Source: Rugalucina vietnamica
Lineage: Eukaryota > Mollusca > Bivalvia > Lucinida > Lucinidae
DNA: 64,000 bases
Reading direction: 5' to 3'
Assembly (NCBI GenBank): GCA_964017185.1
Contig: OZ024870.1
Coordinates: forward strand, 60,738,812 to 60,802,811
The translations under genes were made by a program, and so were the position numbers. A model generated the notes under the pieces. It was not told the DNA's origin. It worked only from the letters and a program-made list of their open reading frames with translations, and searched no databases. The stretch's first letter is position 1. Each line of letters starts with the position of its first letter. This document shows, piece after piece, positions 1 to 11,100 of the stretch.

Positions 1-790
1 TTAATTTGTTCCTTTAACTCGCTTTTGCAGTCAAACATCAGCGCGTGACTGAGGCGTGTGCCGGACGTATAAAAAATCTCAAAGTTTTGGAGTACGTTTG
101 TTGTACGTCCCAGACACGCTAGGCACGCGCTACAAACGCGCTGTATGCGTTTCATGCGCGCTACAAGCACGTTTGGCACACGTTACAGGCGCGTTCCACA
201 CTCGCCCAAACCAGCATCCGGTTAAAATCGAAACGCGCACGTATACGACGTGCTTGAAACGTGTGCTCGGCGTGTGCTGGGCGTGTTCGAAACGTATTCA
301 ACGCGCCTGTAACGCGCGTGGAACGTACTTGTAGCGTGTAGGTCACACGCCCAACTTCTAGACAATTTTTAAGCATGTTTAAAATTTTATTTAGTCCAAA
401 CACGCACGAAACGCGCGCCGACTTTTAGCGACGCGCGCCGGACGTACACCAAGCGTACCCAGCGCGCGCTTAACTCGCCTTGGACGTGTCTCCGACGTGC
501 GTCTGGCGTATGTGGTAATTTGTATTTTTTCAACACGCCCGGCGCGCGTTTCACTTATACGCTAATGTGTGACTGCTGTTTAACTCATACGTTCGCATAC
601 GTTGTCGTACGCCAAAGCTCACCTGGATTTTTGTTTAGCGTATGAGAATCGCATGCATAACGCATTACCAACGTACGAGCAGCGTGCTCGGAACGTATGC
701 AGCGTATGTTAAACGTGCGAAGAACGTACTCAGCGTATGCACAACTTACGCGTAGCGCATTGGTCAGCGTTCGAGATTTTATGTATAACC
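1..790. repeat. CpG-rich short-word repeat tract
   Basis: This stretch is dense in degenerate words built on acgcgc, gtacgt and cgtatg, with far more CpG than the surrounding DNA. It ends near a 'acgctaatgtgtgactgc' motif (about 566-585), and similar motifs end related tracts near 6640, 16815 and 17355. Open frames here are products of the repeat and show no protein family. I read it as a low-complexity repeat, possibly the inside of an old mobile element; no terminal repeats were found. Confidence 0.5.
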
Positions 791-2299
791 AGAGGACCAA
801 TGGTCCTGTAAACGCTCACCTGAGATCTGCTGCATATACCAATAAACATGTTTGAATATTATGGTATTTAACTCCAGTGCAGGGGCAGATGAAGCCCTTG
901 GGCCATTTTCTTTTTTCAGAATCTTCAATATTCTGTCCATTTGCCAATTTCCTGCTGGCTTTTCCCTTCAAATGACATTTTAACAGTTTTCCCAATTCAA
1001 ATGCATAGGCAACCCATGTTGACCTTGCCATAAACTTGGTCAAGGTCATCACAGGGTCATGATTTATATATACATTGGAGTACTTTAGCCATCGATGCTT
1101 CACGCCAAGTTTCCTTGAAATCAGTCTATTGGTTTCAGAGAAGAAGATTTTTGATGGGTTTTTACCATATATGGGCATGGCGGCCATCTTTGTCATGTGA
1201 CCTAAAATTATTTATATACACATTGATTCCCCAATTCTATAGATGCTTCACATAAAATTTGGCTTTGATATGCCGAGCGATTTCAGAGGAGAAGATGTTT
1301 GAATATCATGGAAATATACATGTATATTGCCCCGGGGTAGGGGCACATGAGCCCCTGGGGTCCATTTTTTTCAGAATCATTTATATTCAGTCCTACTTCC
1401 CATTTCCTGCAAGACTTTCACTTTAAATTACATTTTAAAAGTTTTCCCCATTCAAATGCATTGGCGACCTATGTTGACCTTGCCGTAAAATAGGTCAAGG
1501 TCATCAAAAGGTCATGAATTATATACACATTGTAGTGCTTGAGTCATCGATGCTTCATACCAAGTTTTGTTGAAATCGGTCCACTGGTTCTGGAGAAGAA
1601 GATTTTTGAAGGGTTTATACCATATATGGGCATGGCGGCCATCTTGGTCATGTGACCTGGATTTTTTATATACATATTTGTAACCCCTTCCTATTGATGC
1701 TTCACATAAAATTTGGCTTTGATTGGCCAAGTGGTTTCAGAGGAGAAGATTATGGAGATATACATGTATATTGCCCCGGGGTGGGGGCATATGCGCCCCT
1801 GGGGCCCATTTATTTTTTCAGAATCATAAATAATCAGTCCTACTGTCCCATTTCCTGCAAGACAATCAGTTTAAATGACATTTTAAAAGTTTCCCCATTC
1901 AAATGAATTAGCGACCTATGTTGACCTTGCTGTAAAATAGGTCAAGGCCATCCTAAGGTCATTATTTATATACACATTGTGGACCTTAAGTCACTTATGC
2001 TACATGCCAAGTTTCAAGATCCTAGGCCTTTGGGTTCTGGAGAAGAAGATTTTTAAAGGATTTTACCATATATGGGCATGGCGGCCATCTTGGTCATGTG
2101 ACCTGGATCATTTATATACACATTGGTTCCCCCTTCCTATAGATGCTTCATATAAAATTTGGCTTTGATTGGCCATGCCGTTTCAGAGAAGAAGACCTTT
2201 GAAAATGGTGGACGACGACGACGACGGACGACGGACGGACGCCGGATCATGGCCATCCTATAAGCTCACCTTGTGAGCCTAATGGCTCAGGTGAGCTAA
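788..2299 (+). repeat. Composite dispersed repeat with three internal ~430-bp units
   Basis: The left edge carries a small palindrome (gaggaccaatggtcctg), followed by 'gctcacctgag'. The right edge carries a GAC/GGAC trinucleotide tract (2208-2245) and then 'ggctcaggtgagctaaa', so the two ends are loosely inverted. Three diverged units of about 430 bp lie between, each with 'aaggtcatc…ggtcatgatttatatacac' and 'gggcatggcggccatctt'. Minus-orientation relatives lie at 22890-23735 and 59590-60377. No coding capacity was seen, so this is a non-autonomous mobile repeat of unknown class. Confidence 0.65.
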
Positions 2300-2703
2300 A
2301 AATGGAAGGAATAGGGATTGTGTTCATGATTAAATAGCCACACGGAAGCATCAAAACAATATACTCGGCCAACAACAAATTGCACAATTGGATGTATGGC
2401 TAAATTGTTTTTTCTGTTATCTTATTGCTTGTCTAGAGAATATTTTAAGAAGTGGGTGCCTTCAAAGCTCATATTCGATGACCCTTTATAAAATTGTCGA
2501 CATATAAAGTGTCAAAGATTTGTTGAATATTAGAGTCACCTTTTCAAAATATGCTTATTACCAATCGAATATCAAAGGTAACTGAAAATTTAAGCAGGTA
2601 GATTCCACAATATGCTGGTTATTTTCAGTATTATCGAATGATTACATTTTGTAGAACCGAAAAGTTGTTTAGAAATTGTTATGGAAGACGTCCTTTATGA
2701 GGC
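2300..2703. other. AT-rich intergenic DNA, nothing recognised
   Basis: No gene, RNA gene or clear repeat was identified between the composite repeat and the GATATC element. Confidence 0.5.
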
Positions 2704-2722
2704 GCCGTTTTACTATAAAATC

Positions 2723-3118
2723 AGTATTTTTGATATCACAAAATAGAATTTTTGATATCAAAAAATCGAATTTCTGATATCAAAAAATCGAATTTCTGAT
2801 ATCAAAAAATCAAAGCGATTTTTTGATATCAAAAATTCGATTTTCTGATATCAAAAATTCGATTTTCTGATATCAAAAAATCGAATTTCTGATATCAAAA
2901 AATCAAAGCGATTTCTTGATATCAAAAATTCGATTTTCTGATATCAAAATTCGATTTTCTGATATCAAAAAATCGAATTTCTGATATCAAAAAATCAAAG
3001 CGATTTCTTGATATCAAAAATTCGATTTTCTGATATCAAAAATTCGATTTTCTGATATCAAAAAATCAAAGCGATTATTTGATATCAAAAATTCGATTTT
3101 TTGATATCAAAAAATCTG
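2723..3118. repeat. GATATC palindromic minisatellite, array 1
   Basis: Units of 20-25 bp alternate GATATC with AAAAAATCGAATTTCT or its complement. Each unit is nearly self-complementary, so the strands can form serial hairpins. A variant 'aaatcaaagcgatt' recurs about every 120 bp, suggesting a higher-order unit. Confidence 0.85.
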
Positions 3119-3189
3119 GAAAATTTTCCATCTAAGAAATGATGGCTCCCTAACAAGAAACAATTAGAGTAGTTTCCCATGTAAAATAA

Positions 3190-3480
3190 ACAGTTTATGG
3201 GTTAGTTCGGGTGGTAGCTATTGTCACGCTAGTCAAGTAGATAGCTTTTTCGCTTTGCAACTGAGAGGTTGGCTGTTCGATTCCCGATCGGCCGTAAAGG
3301 CATTTTATGTCGGTGATAAATGTTCATCCCCACTAATGAAAGGCAACTCGCTCAACTATCTGTCCCATAGTTCGACTGTTTGACTTTTCGCGAAACGCTC
3401 TGTACCAGTCGCACCTCGTGGCATCCACGTGGTTCCTTTACCGGATGGACCTAATTATCGGAATGGCCTTACTGCTGTGT
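3190..3480 (+). repeat. Possible tRNA-derived SINE
   Basis: A B-box-like stretch (ggctgttcgattcccgatcgg, near 3271-3291) follows an A-box-like stretch (gttcgggtggtagc). No poly-A tail or target duplication was seen. It may be a decayed SINE or chance resemblance. Confidence 0.35.
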
Positions 3481-3844
3481 AATTGTGTAGTATTTCATAT
3501 GCATAAAATACAAGTATCAGATGTGTTTCATTTAAACATAATAAAATTAACCTCCTGCAATTGCGCATTGGGTTACGGATGACAGAAGAAGGTGGACGGG
3601 GAATAATTGTTAGAATGTTAACGCTGATTCAACGTTTCTTCGACCAGACCTCATATCAGGGGTTGTCAACGTGACGGTAGTCTTCAGGGACCCAAGCATA
3701 GGCAATTGATGTCAGCTAGACCCCCATCGTACGCCGCAGCACACACTTGTATGGTACTTATATCAGGCTAATAATAACAATAATTATCTTTATCTATATA
3801 ATATTAAACATATGAGTCTGTGCGTGAGAAAAACAACAATTTCA

Positions 3845-4028
3845 GTTCCGACCAAGTCATGTACAGCCAAAGAAGCATGCTAGAAACTTGGAATGTCAGA
3901 TCTAGAAAGTACTGAAACTGATGATGTACTATCCGTGTAGCGAAAACAAAGACGCTGATCAGATACGCGGTTACTGCGAAGCTGATCCTGCGCCTTTGTT
4001 TTCTGTTAGTTTCCTCATGCGGCGGCTC
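3845..4028 (-). mobile_element. GATC-hairpin MITE, diverged copy
   Basis: It carries the family core 'gtgtagcgaaaacaaagacgctgatcag' followed by its inverted complement around 'ggttactgcgaagctgatc', and ends in 'ctcatgcggcggctc', matching the terminus of the fuller copy at 17855-18077. The outer left end is degraded. Confidence 0.55.
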
Positions 4029-4340
4029 TTATTCTGTTCTGCCTTCACGAAAGAAAAGAAAAGTACCCCACGATACATACGAGTGTCCAATAATTATAGG
4101 CACATTCCGGCCCATTTCAATAAAGAAACGCATGGGAAACCGTGTATTTTCTGCTGCGCATGTTTCAAGTCTGACCATGCCGCGCAATTGTTAATCGGTA
4201 ATTTTACTGAACATACACAGCGGATTCCAAGTAGATTTTCGCGAAAACTATAGTGACCATAGTTAAACACCTGAACTCAGCCCATGCAAGCCTATAAATA
4301 ATTTGAGGGATCTATCATTTTTTCCCAGCAAAGGAAGGCC

Positions 4341-4845
4341 TAAAGGATTTTTTGATATCACAAAATCGAATTTTTGATATCAAAAAATACGTTCCATTTT
4401 TTGATATCAGAAATTCGATTTTTTGATATCAGAAATTCGATTTCCTGATATCAAAAAATCAGCCTGATTTTTTGATATCACAAATTTGATTTTGTGATAT
4501 CAAAAAATCGAATTTTTGATATCAAATAATCGAATTTGTGATATCAAAAAATCAGGCTTATTTTTTGATATCAGAAAATCGAATGTCTGATATCAAAAAA
4601 TCGAATTTCTGATATCAAAAATTCGATATTCTGATATCAAAAAATAAGCCTGATTTTTTGATATCACAAATTCGATTTTTTGATATCAGAACTTCGATTT
4701 TCTGATATCAAAAACTCGATTTTTTGATATCAAAAAATATTTTCTGATATCAAATAATATTTTCTGATATCAAAAAATCGAATTTCTGATATCAAAAAAT
4801 AATTTTTGATATCAGAAAATCGAATTTCTGATATCAAAAAATCGG
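4341..4845. repeat. GATATC palindromic minisatellite, array 2
   Basis: It has the same unit family as array 1, here with 'aaaaatcagcctgatt' variants. It abuts the right terminus of the 2704-4864 element. Confidence 0.85.
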
Positions 4846-4869
4846 GATTTTATAGTAAAACGGCACCCC

Positions 4870-6005
4870 ATAGTCCTTAGCTGTGAGAAGTGTTAAGATT
4901 GAAACATAAACAGACGCGAATCTTAAAAGCGTTACCCATCATAATTTTTGTTTCTACTAGGTCTACTCAAGTAAAACAATAATACTGCTAGTGTTAATTT
5001 GTTTGTTTCGATTTTGGTATGCATGGAAGCTTAGTCACTAAAATACATGTATCGAATAAATCCTGACGTCATTTTACAGACTTTTTTTATGTGAAAATTC
5101 TTGAAAGCCGTGCAAAGTCGTTTTACAAATTTAAGTACATTAAAATTTTGAAACGCAACATTACTGGACTACGTGAAGTTGAAATACTGAAAATAACATA
5201 GGGACTTTTTACAAGAAAAGAAACAGACGGAACGAAAAAATGATACTGTTCGGTTTCTGGCGTTCCAAGCGACTCCATAGTCCGGACCCATCGTTCACTT
5301 CGACATAAGATTCCCTCTATCGATTGTTGTTACCGTAGCGCTTTCGCCGACGCTTCTGCAGCAAAATCCTTTGGACGTCGACGTCTCCTCTGCTTGCGAA
5401 ATCTAATGATAAAACATTTCAGAAACGATGCCATTATATTTGGATGCGTACCTTGAGTTCATTTCCTTAAAGTAGTCGCAATATTTCAAATGAATAGCCA
5501 AGAATGGAGCAATGGTATTCTGACTCTTTATTTCCCTAGACGTCAAACACACGTTATCCGTAAGGACGTTTCAAGCTGAAAGACAGGAGAAGTAACAATA
5601 GAAACGACTGTTTGTCAAATAGCCATGCCAGGATAGCCTTTGAAAACTTTTTGAACATTTTGACGGCGATTACCATTTAAGCATTGATTATTAGCGGCAG
5701 TGACGTCAATAACGCTAGAGAACGAAATTCGGTTTTCAAAAAATGTGTTTTAACAACCTATGCTCACGTATGGATATTCCACTCTATGGCTCATGTGTTG
5801 GTATTCAGTAATCGAAGGAAGAGATGCCTGATAGACCGATTCATGAACAGAATAAGGATTTTGCGAGGGGTGTATGTTTTCAACAGCATGCCATTTTTCA
5901 AGCAGCTGTCTGAATAATTCCATTTTATCATTTCCGAATGCGTAAAAGGTTAGCAAATGATATGGCCAATATTTAAAATAATCAAAGTTGTTAACGTGTC
6001 AAAGT
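4870..6005. other. Intergenic DNA, nothing recognised
   Basis: Only short frames occur, two of which overlap on opposite strands near 5684-5956 with no recognisable domain. No RNA gene or repeat boundary was seen. Confidence 0.45.
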
Positions 6006-6009
6006 TGAC

Positions 6010-6655
6010 TCAGACGTCAGTATATATGTATCAGTGACGTATCTGTACTCGTATGGAATTTCACGTTCGGCGTATCAAGGCATATGTGTGAGCTACTTTG
6101 TGTGATGTATGTATGGCGATTGAAGCGTACGCCTGACGTATCTACGGCGTTTTTACCACGTTCCATTCTTATCTGCGGCAGCGGTATCTGTTCTGTACCA
6201 ATTGCGTTTTAATACCTTGAGTTCACTTTGCTCATGCAATTCGCACATTACAGTTATCAATTATCAGAGGTCGAGAGATGCCACCGGAAAAATCTAGAAA
6301 ATCTAGATTTCCACCGAAGAAAAACCCCGAGGGGGAGGGGGAAAACACCTGGAACAGAGTCGAGAATACGCCACACATAAGTCACACATACCCCGCACAT
6401 ACGTAGCAGCGGTACATACGCCACGGTTTTACGAGGCATGTTGACCACTACGTACGTGTGGCGTATCAGGAGTATGAGCTATGTATCTTCGGCGTACCTG
6501 CCAAGTTGCTTTCGTATGTACGACGTATGTGTGACGTATGTAAGTATGAGCTACGTATCGAGGAGTATGAGCTACGTATGCTCAGGTATGTACGTGACGT
6601 ACGTGTGACGTACCTTTCGTATGATACGCGAGTCGATACGCAATAGTGTGACAGC
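6010..6655. repeat. CpG-rich cgtatg/acgtac word repeat tract
   Basis: This tract has the same composition as 1-790: repeated 'gacgtatgtgtgacgtatg' and 'tatgagctacgtatg' words, ending near 'atacgcaatagtgtgacag'. A C/G-rich patch (6325-6345) interrupts it. The open frames here are repeat artefacts. Confidence 0.5.
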
Positions 6656-6659
6656 CCTA

Positions 6660-7376
6660 TAACACTTCCCTGGCGTTTCGTAGCATAAGCCAGATCAGAT
6701 AGACACGATTTTGTTTTGCCTTCGAACGCTGTCCGTTTTGATGTGCCAGGCTAAGAAAGCTATATCGATTAATGCTGCATGCATCATCTCCAATCAATAT
6801 TGGTCTAAAACCTCAGGCTCTTACGAGTCGATTCATAATAAGAACATGCCTTCATTGAAGAAACAAGCGTTGCCTGTGTAGTTCGTCCATTCTTAACCTT
6901 TTAACCCGAGTATTTGATAGCCACGGTCAGGATAATTAATGTCAGTTTATAACCGCTCCACACGAAAATTAGCCTTTTACCAAATTAAATTTCCGACCGG
7001 GGTCAAAAATGTGCAGCATGCTCGTTGTAAAGCGCTCTAGAAAAAAGAAGTAAAACTGTAGAAAGTGTGAAGCTAAAATTACTATGTGCGTAATGCGCAA
7101 ATAATCTATGCACTTGATTCGTAATTCTGCTGGGCACGGCACCAATAAACAAATCTTAATATGATTACAAACATGTCCATAACAAATTTAGATAAGGTGA
7201 TTCTACACGCCTTTGCAGTCTTATCCACACAAATACTTCCACCTTTGTAAATATTCTCAAGCATCGTTTTGTGAGGGTTATTTCGACGGCAGGAACATTT
7301 TCGAAACTGACTGTTTTGCAGGACGCGGCTATCGTAACAAATTCGCTGCAATTGCCAACAACTCGCCGCTGCAGTT
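6660..7376. promoter_or_regulatory. Upstream region of the methyltransferase-like gene
   Basis: No coding sequence or repeat was recognised here. By position the last few hundred bases should include the promoter and 5' untranslated region of the gene starting at 7377. No TATA box could be assigned. Confidence 0.3.
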
Positions 7377-7682
7377 ATGTTAAGCGAAATAAAAATGGCG
7401 AAACTTAGGCAGTGGATCGCTTTGTGCAGCTTTAGTGTTTTCGGATGTTTAGTGTTCATTTTCTTTTTCTTTGCAAAGACCAGCCGTGATGTTGCTATCA
7501 TGAGCATCAAGGACGGTGCCAGGACTGTCGTGGGAATTCCGGACGACGTCAAACTCAACATACCAGTGATACACAAACATAACAAAGACATGCCAGAAAT
7601 TCAGGCATTAATTGAGGCCAGAAATAACATTTCAAGACTTTTGAATCTGAAGCAGCAAGAATTGGGAAGATTACAATGCGAG
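7377..7682 (+). CDS. Methyltransferase-like gene, exon 1 (residues 1-102)
   Basis: It encodes the N-terminal anchor and stem. The frame is open to the donor, where GAG is followed by gtaaga at 7683, leaving phase 0. The unspliced frame stops shortly after the donor at 7709. Confidence 0.8.
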
Positions 7683-7866
7683 GTAAGATTTATTATTTTA
7701 AGAGGATAATATATTTTACAAATATGCCAGTATGACTGTTTGCAAAGGTCTTAATGTTTATAAGACTGAAGAGGTCTAGCTTTCGATAGCCGGATGACAC
7801 GTACACCCGCCTCAGGGTGGTAGCATTAAAGCTTGCCACATCCATATTAAGATTTTTTTGGCACAT

Positions 7867-7946
<80 letters not shown>

Positions 7947-8066
7947 AGTTAAACGGAATTATTTAGTAGTTTAATCTAATATAATTCAGTTCTTTATCGC
8001 TGTACTTAGGGCGGTTTCAATTTCTCAGGGTGGTAGCATTAGCCAAATTAAGAATTTTTGGCACAT

Positions 8067-8126
<60 letters not shown>

Positions 8127-11100
8127 AAACGCAATTATTTAATAGTTTAATTTAATATAATGCGGTTCTTTATCGCTGTACTTAGGGCGGTTTCAATTTA
8201 AAGCCAATTTTGAGTCTACATAGATAACAACTCTGATCTTCGACTTTCACATCATACTGAAGCGTTGCACATATTTAAATGGCCATAAATTGGCACATTC
8301 ACGGTGCAACATTCAGTGCATCACTCTGGTCTTGAACTGCAACGATAAAGTATACTCAGAGCGAAAGAAAGTGCATCAATAATCGAACGTGTTTAGTTTT
8401 GTAAAGCAGGGTTTCTGCGTAAAGAATATTCGTGTGGATCCAAGTGATACGACGTTGAACAGACTAGAAAATTGTCCAAACTATTTTTATTCTGTTATTA
8501 GTTTTTCCATAACTGCATTTTGTGACCCTGGTCATCAGACATTTTGCGTCGTTTAGGTAAAAAAAATGTACAAGTTTCATGTCCACCTGTTACTAGCCGT
8601 ACAACCTGCGCCTTTGGTGATAATACGTAAACCAAGCTGTTTTCGTGTCAGGGTCAGGAAATTTTGGATTTAGAATATGAGGAATTGTACTCTGCGTGTA
8701 GCGAAAACAAAAGCGCTGATCAGCTTCGCAGTTACTGCGAAGCTGATCTGCGTCTTTGTTGCGAAGCTGATCTGCGTCTTTGTTTTCGCATAGGCAGATT
8801 GCTGGTTTGCTCATGATATGGTTAATTGGAAAATTGGGTTCTCTGGTATCTCCATCCAGGCGCATTATCTATGAGTTTCAGTATACCTTACAGAATGACA
8901 ATAATTATTTTACCGCATTGGCAATGTTAAGTTCATCAAAAGTGCACACAGTGCAACAACGAAACAAAATGAAACATCACCTATATGTCTCTAAAACGAC
9001 ACACATTGTGGTACGACACACATTGTGGTACGTCGATGTATACAAAAACATCGCGAGAGACTGCTTTATATACAATTACTTGTCTTTATGAATAATAGTG
9101 AAACAGAAAGATAGGCACATTCTTATGAATGTTCAACAATCACGTACAGTTTATTTCTTTGCAGTTAGCAGCAAGGGACCCCAAGAACAAAGAATTTACC
9201 AGTAATTCAGGGGGCTGGTGTATCAAAGACGTAAAAGATGCGAGAGAACACGAGGAAGGAGGACTTCACAAGACAGATAAAGGCTTGGCAACCGCGTTAG
9301 CTATCTTTTTCAAAGGTAAATAATGGCTGCTTCTGTTTAATGCAATTTGGTTAACTAATCCAGTTACTGCACAGCTGATCTGCGTCTTTGTTTTCGCCTA
9401 TGCATGTTGTTGGTTTTCTTATGCGGCGGCTCAAATAATCCATTCTGTAAGTCGCAAAGTGATTCAAACCATTAGTGGAAAGACCATTTAATTCTGTCAC
9501 GAATCATGCCTTCGGGTGTCCGACTATACATAGTTCATGCATGATGTCACAACATGCATATTTGACACACAAGATGGCTGATTGTTAGGGGCAAACCAGT
9601 TAGGTACAGTTATGATGATCTGATCAAGTGAGTTATTCTCAAACAATTAAGAGGTTGACAATAGAATAGCTGCACATAATTGGTTCAAGCTTAACCTTAC
9701 TGTATTCAGAAATACAGTTAACCCCATGTATGCAAACAAAAACGGCCATTTTATGTGGCAGAAAACTAGATATCTGTCATGCAGGAACTATCTATAAAGT
9801 CATTAGAATTATCTTAAGTGCCATGCGACCCTTTATTTTTTATCTACAAACCGGGCCGTTAAGTGGGTCGCAAATTATCTAAAGGGACAACAAAGATTAA
9901 AAAAAAATAATGTAGAATGCAAGACCTAAAACCATGTGATCGTTGAATAAACAAAGTCGTGTTTAAAGGTTGTCATATTAAAGACATGTATATAAATCAA
10001 TTTTTGATGGCCTACAAATTAATACTGACCGTATTCGTTCTAATGATCGCGCCTGTCAGCATTACTATATCCCATGTCCAAGTATTTCTACTGCAGGGAA
10101 GAATGTGGGCAGTTTTGGAGATGGTCCAGGGCGCTATAAACAGTTACTCACAGAGACAGGACTACTGAAAGGTAGGTACTGAAGGTTTGGGTACGCACCT
10201 GTCTACGGAAATCCCCATAGATTAAATGAGCCTCGTCACTAGAAAACCGATTTTTTAGTCTATGCAAAAACAAAGGCGTAGATCGGCTGTGTAGTAACTG
10301 CACAGCTGATCAGCGCCTTTGTTTTCGCTACACGGATAGTACAATCCCTCTTCTTCTTAAATCCGAAATTTCTACCCTTTTTCTGAGACTGTACAGGTTA
10401 GTTTGTATCGGCCCTGGTCGGAAATCCCGAAGACCGGTTTTCTTGCGTCGCGGCTTAAATTAGTGTTTGTTTGTAAGGTTGATTTATGTCCACAATCAAC
10501 AGCTAAGGTCATGTCGGGACGGTGAGTTGTTCCAGGGCAGGTCTTCCAGAGGCACGTTACCAGTACATAGTGTACATTTCTTTCACCACTTACATTGTAC
10601 TTCCATTTATTGAATCAGTGGATGAGGAAAGTAAGAATAGAGGGACCAGGAATCGATGCAATTAAATTTAAAGTCCCAGCATAGACACCAGGTGGAAACG
10701 AAAATACATAAAACACAACAAAACATTTTTCCGACAACACACACGAAGAGCAGAATGACTAGCTCTTTCCCAACAAGGTAGCCGTCCGGCTAAGTTTCAA
10801 CCAGAACGAAAGGCAACGAGCACGGCAGAGAGGCAGGCACAATAAACAGTAATATAATGAAGATAAACCATTTTTTTAAAGAATGACTGTAGAAATATTT
10901 TCATGTCCAAATGTATTAGCCTGGTGATGCACGTGTTACACTTTACACGGTGTTTTTCGGATCACGGAATACATGAATGAATATTTTCGTATTGAACAAA
11001 TGATTTTTTTATTCAGTTTAACGTCCCTTTCAAGATTATTTCAGCTCATATGAGACGGGCCAATCAGTAGGTGGGGCGAAAACGGATAACCCCGAGAAAA

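Larger units (their letters stand above)
2704..4864. mobile_element. Element bounded by 19-bp inverted repeats with GATATC minisatellite at both ends
   Basis: The left end GCCGTTTTACTATAAAATC (2704-2722) is the exact reverse complement of 4846-4864. Inside each end is an array of GATATC words spaced by A/T tracts and TCGA (about 2730-3118 and 4341-4840). The centre (3120-4340) holds a tRNA-like SINE candidate and a MITE copy. The same right end with its own GATATC array recurs at 60377-60642, so it is a dispersed family. No transposase is present. Minisatellites next to conserved termini occur in Helitron-like and foldback elements, but the class is not proven. Confidence 0.6.

Noticed and set aside
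2723..4845. Regular palindromic repeats resembling a CRISPR array
   Set aside because: Spacers are not unique, units overlap as a minisatellite, no cas genes exist and the genome is eukaryotic.
7106..7591. 161-codon minus frame over exon 1 of the methyltransferase-like gene
   Set aside because: It overlaps the supported exon on the other strand, shows no domain, and is best explained as a shadow.
7693..7944. Arg-Glu repeat frame on minus
   Set aside because: It is the CT microsatellite in translation.
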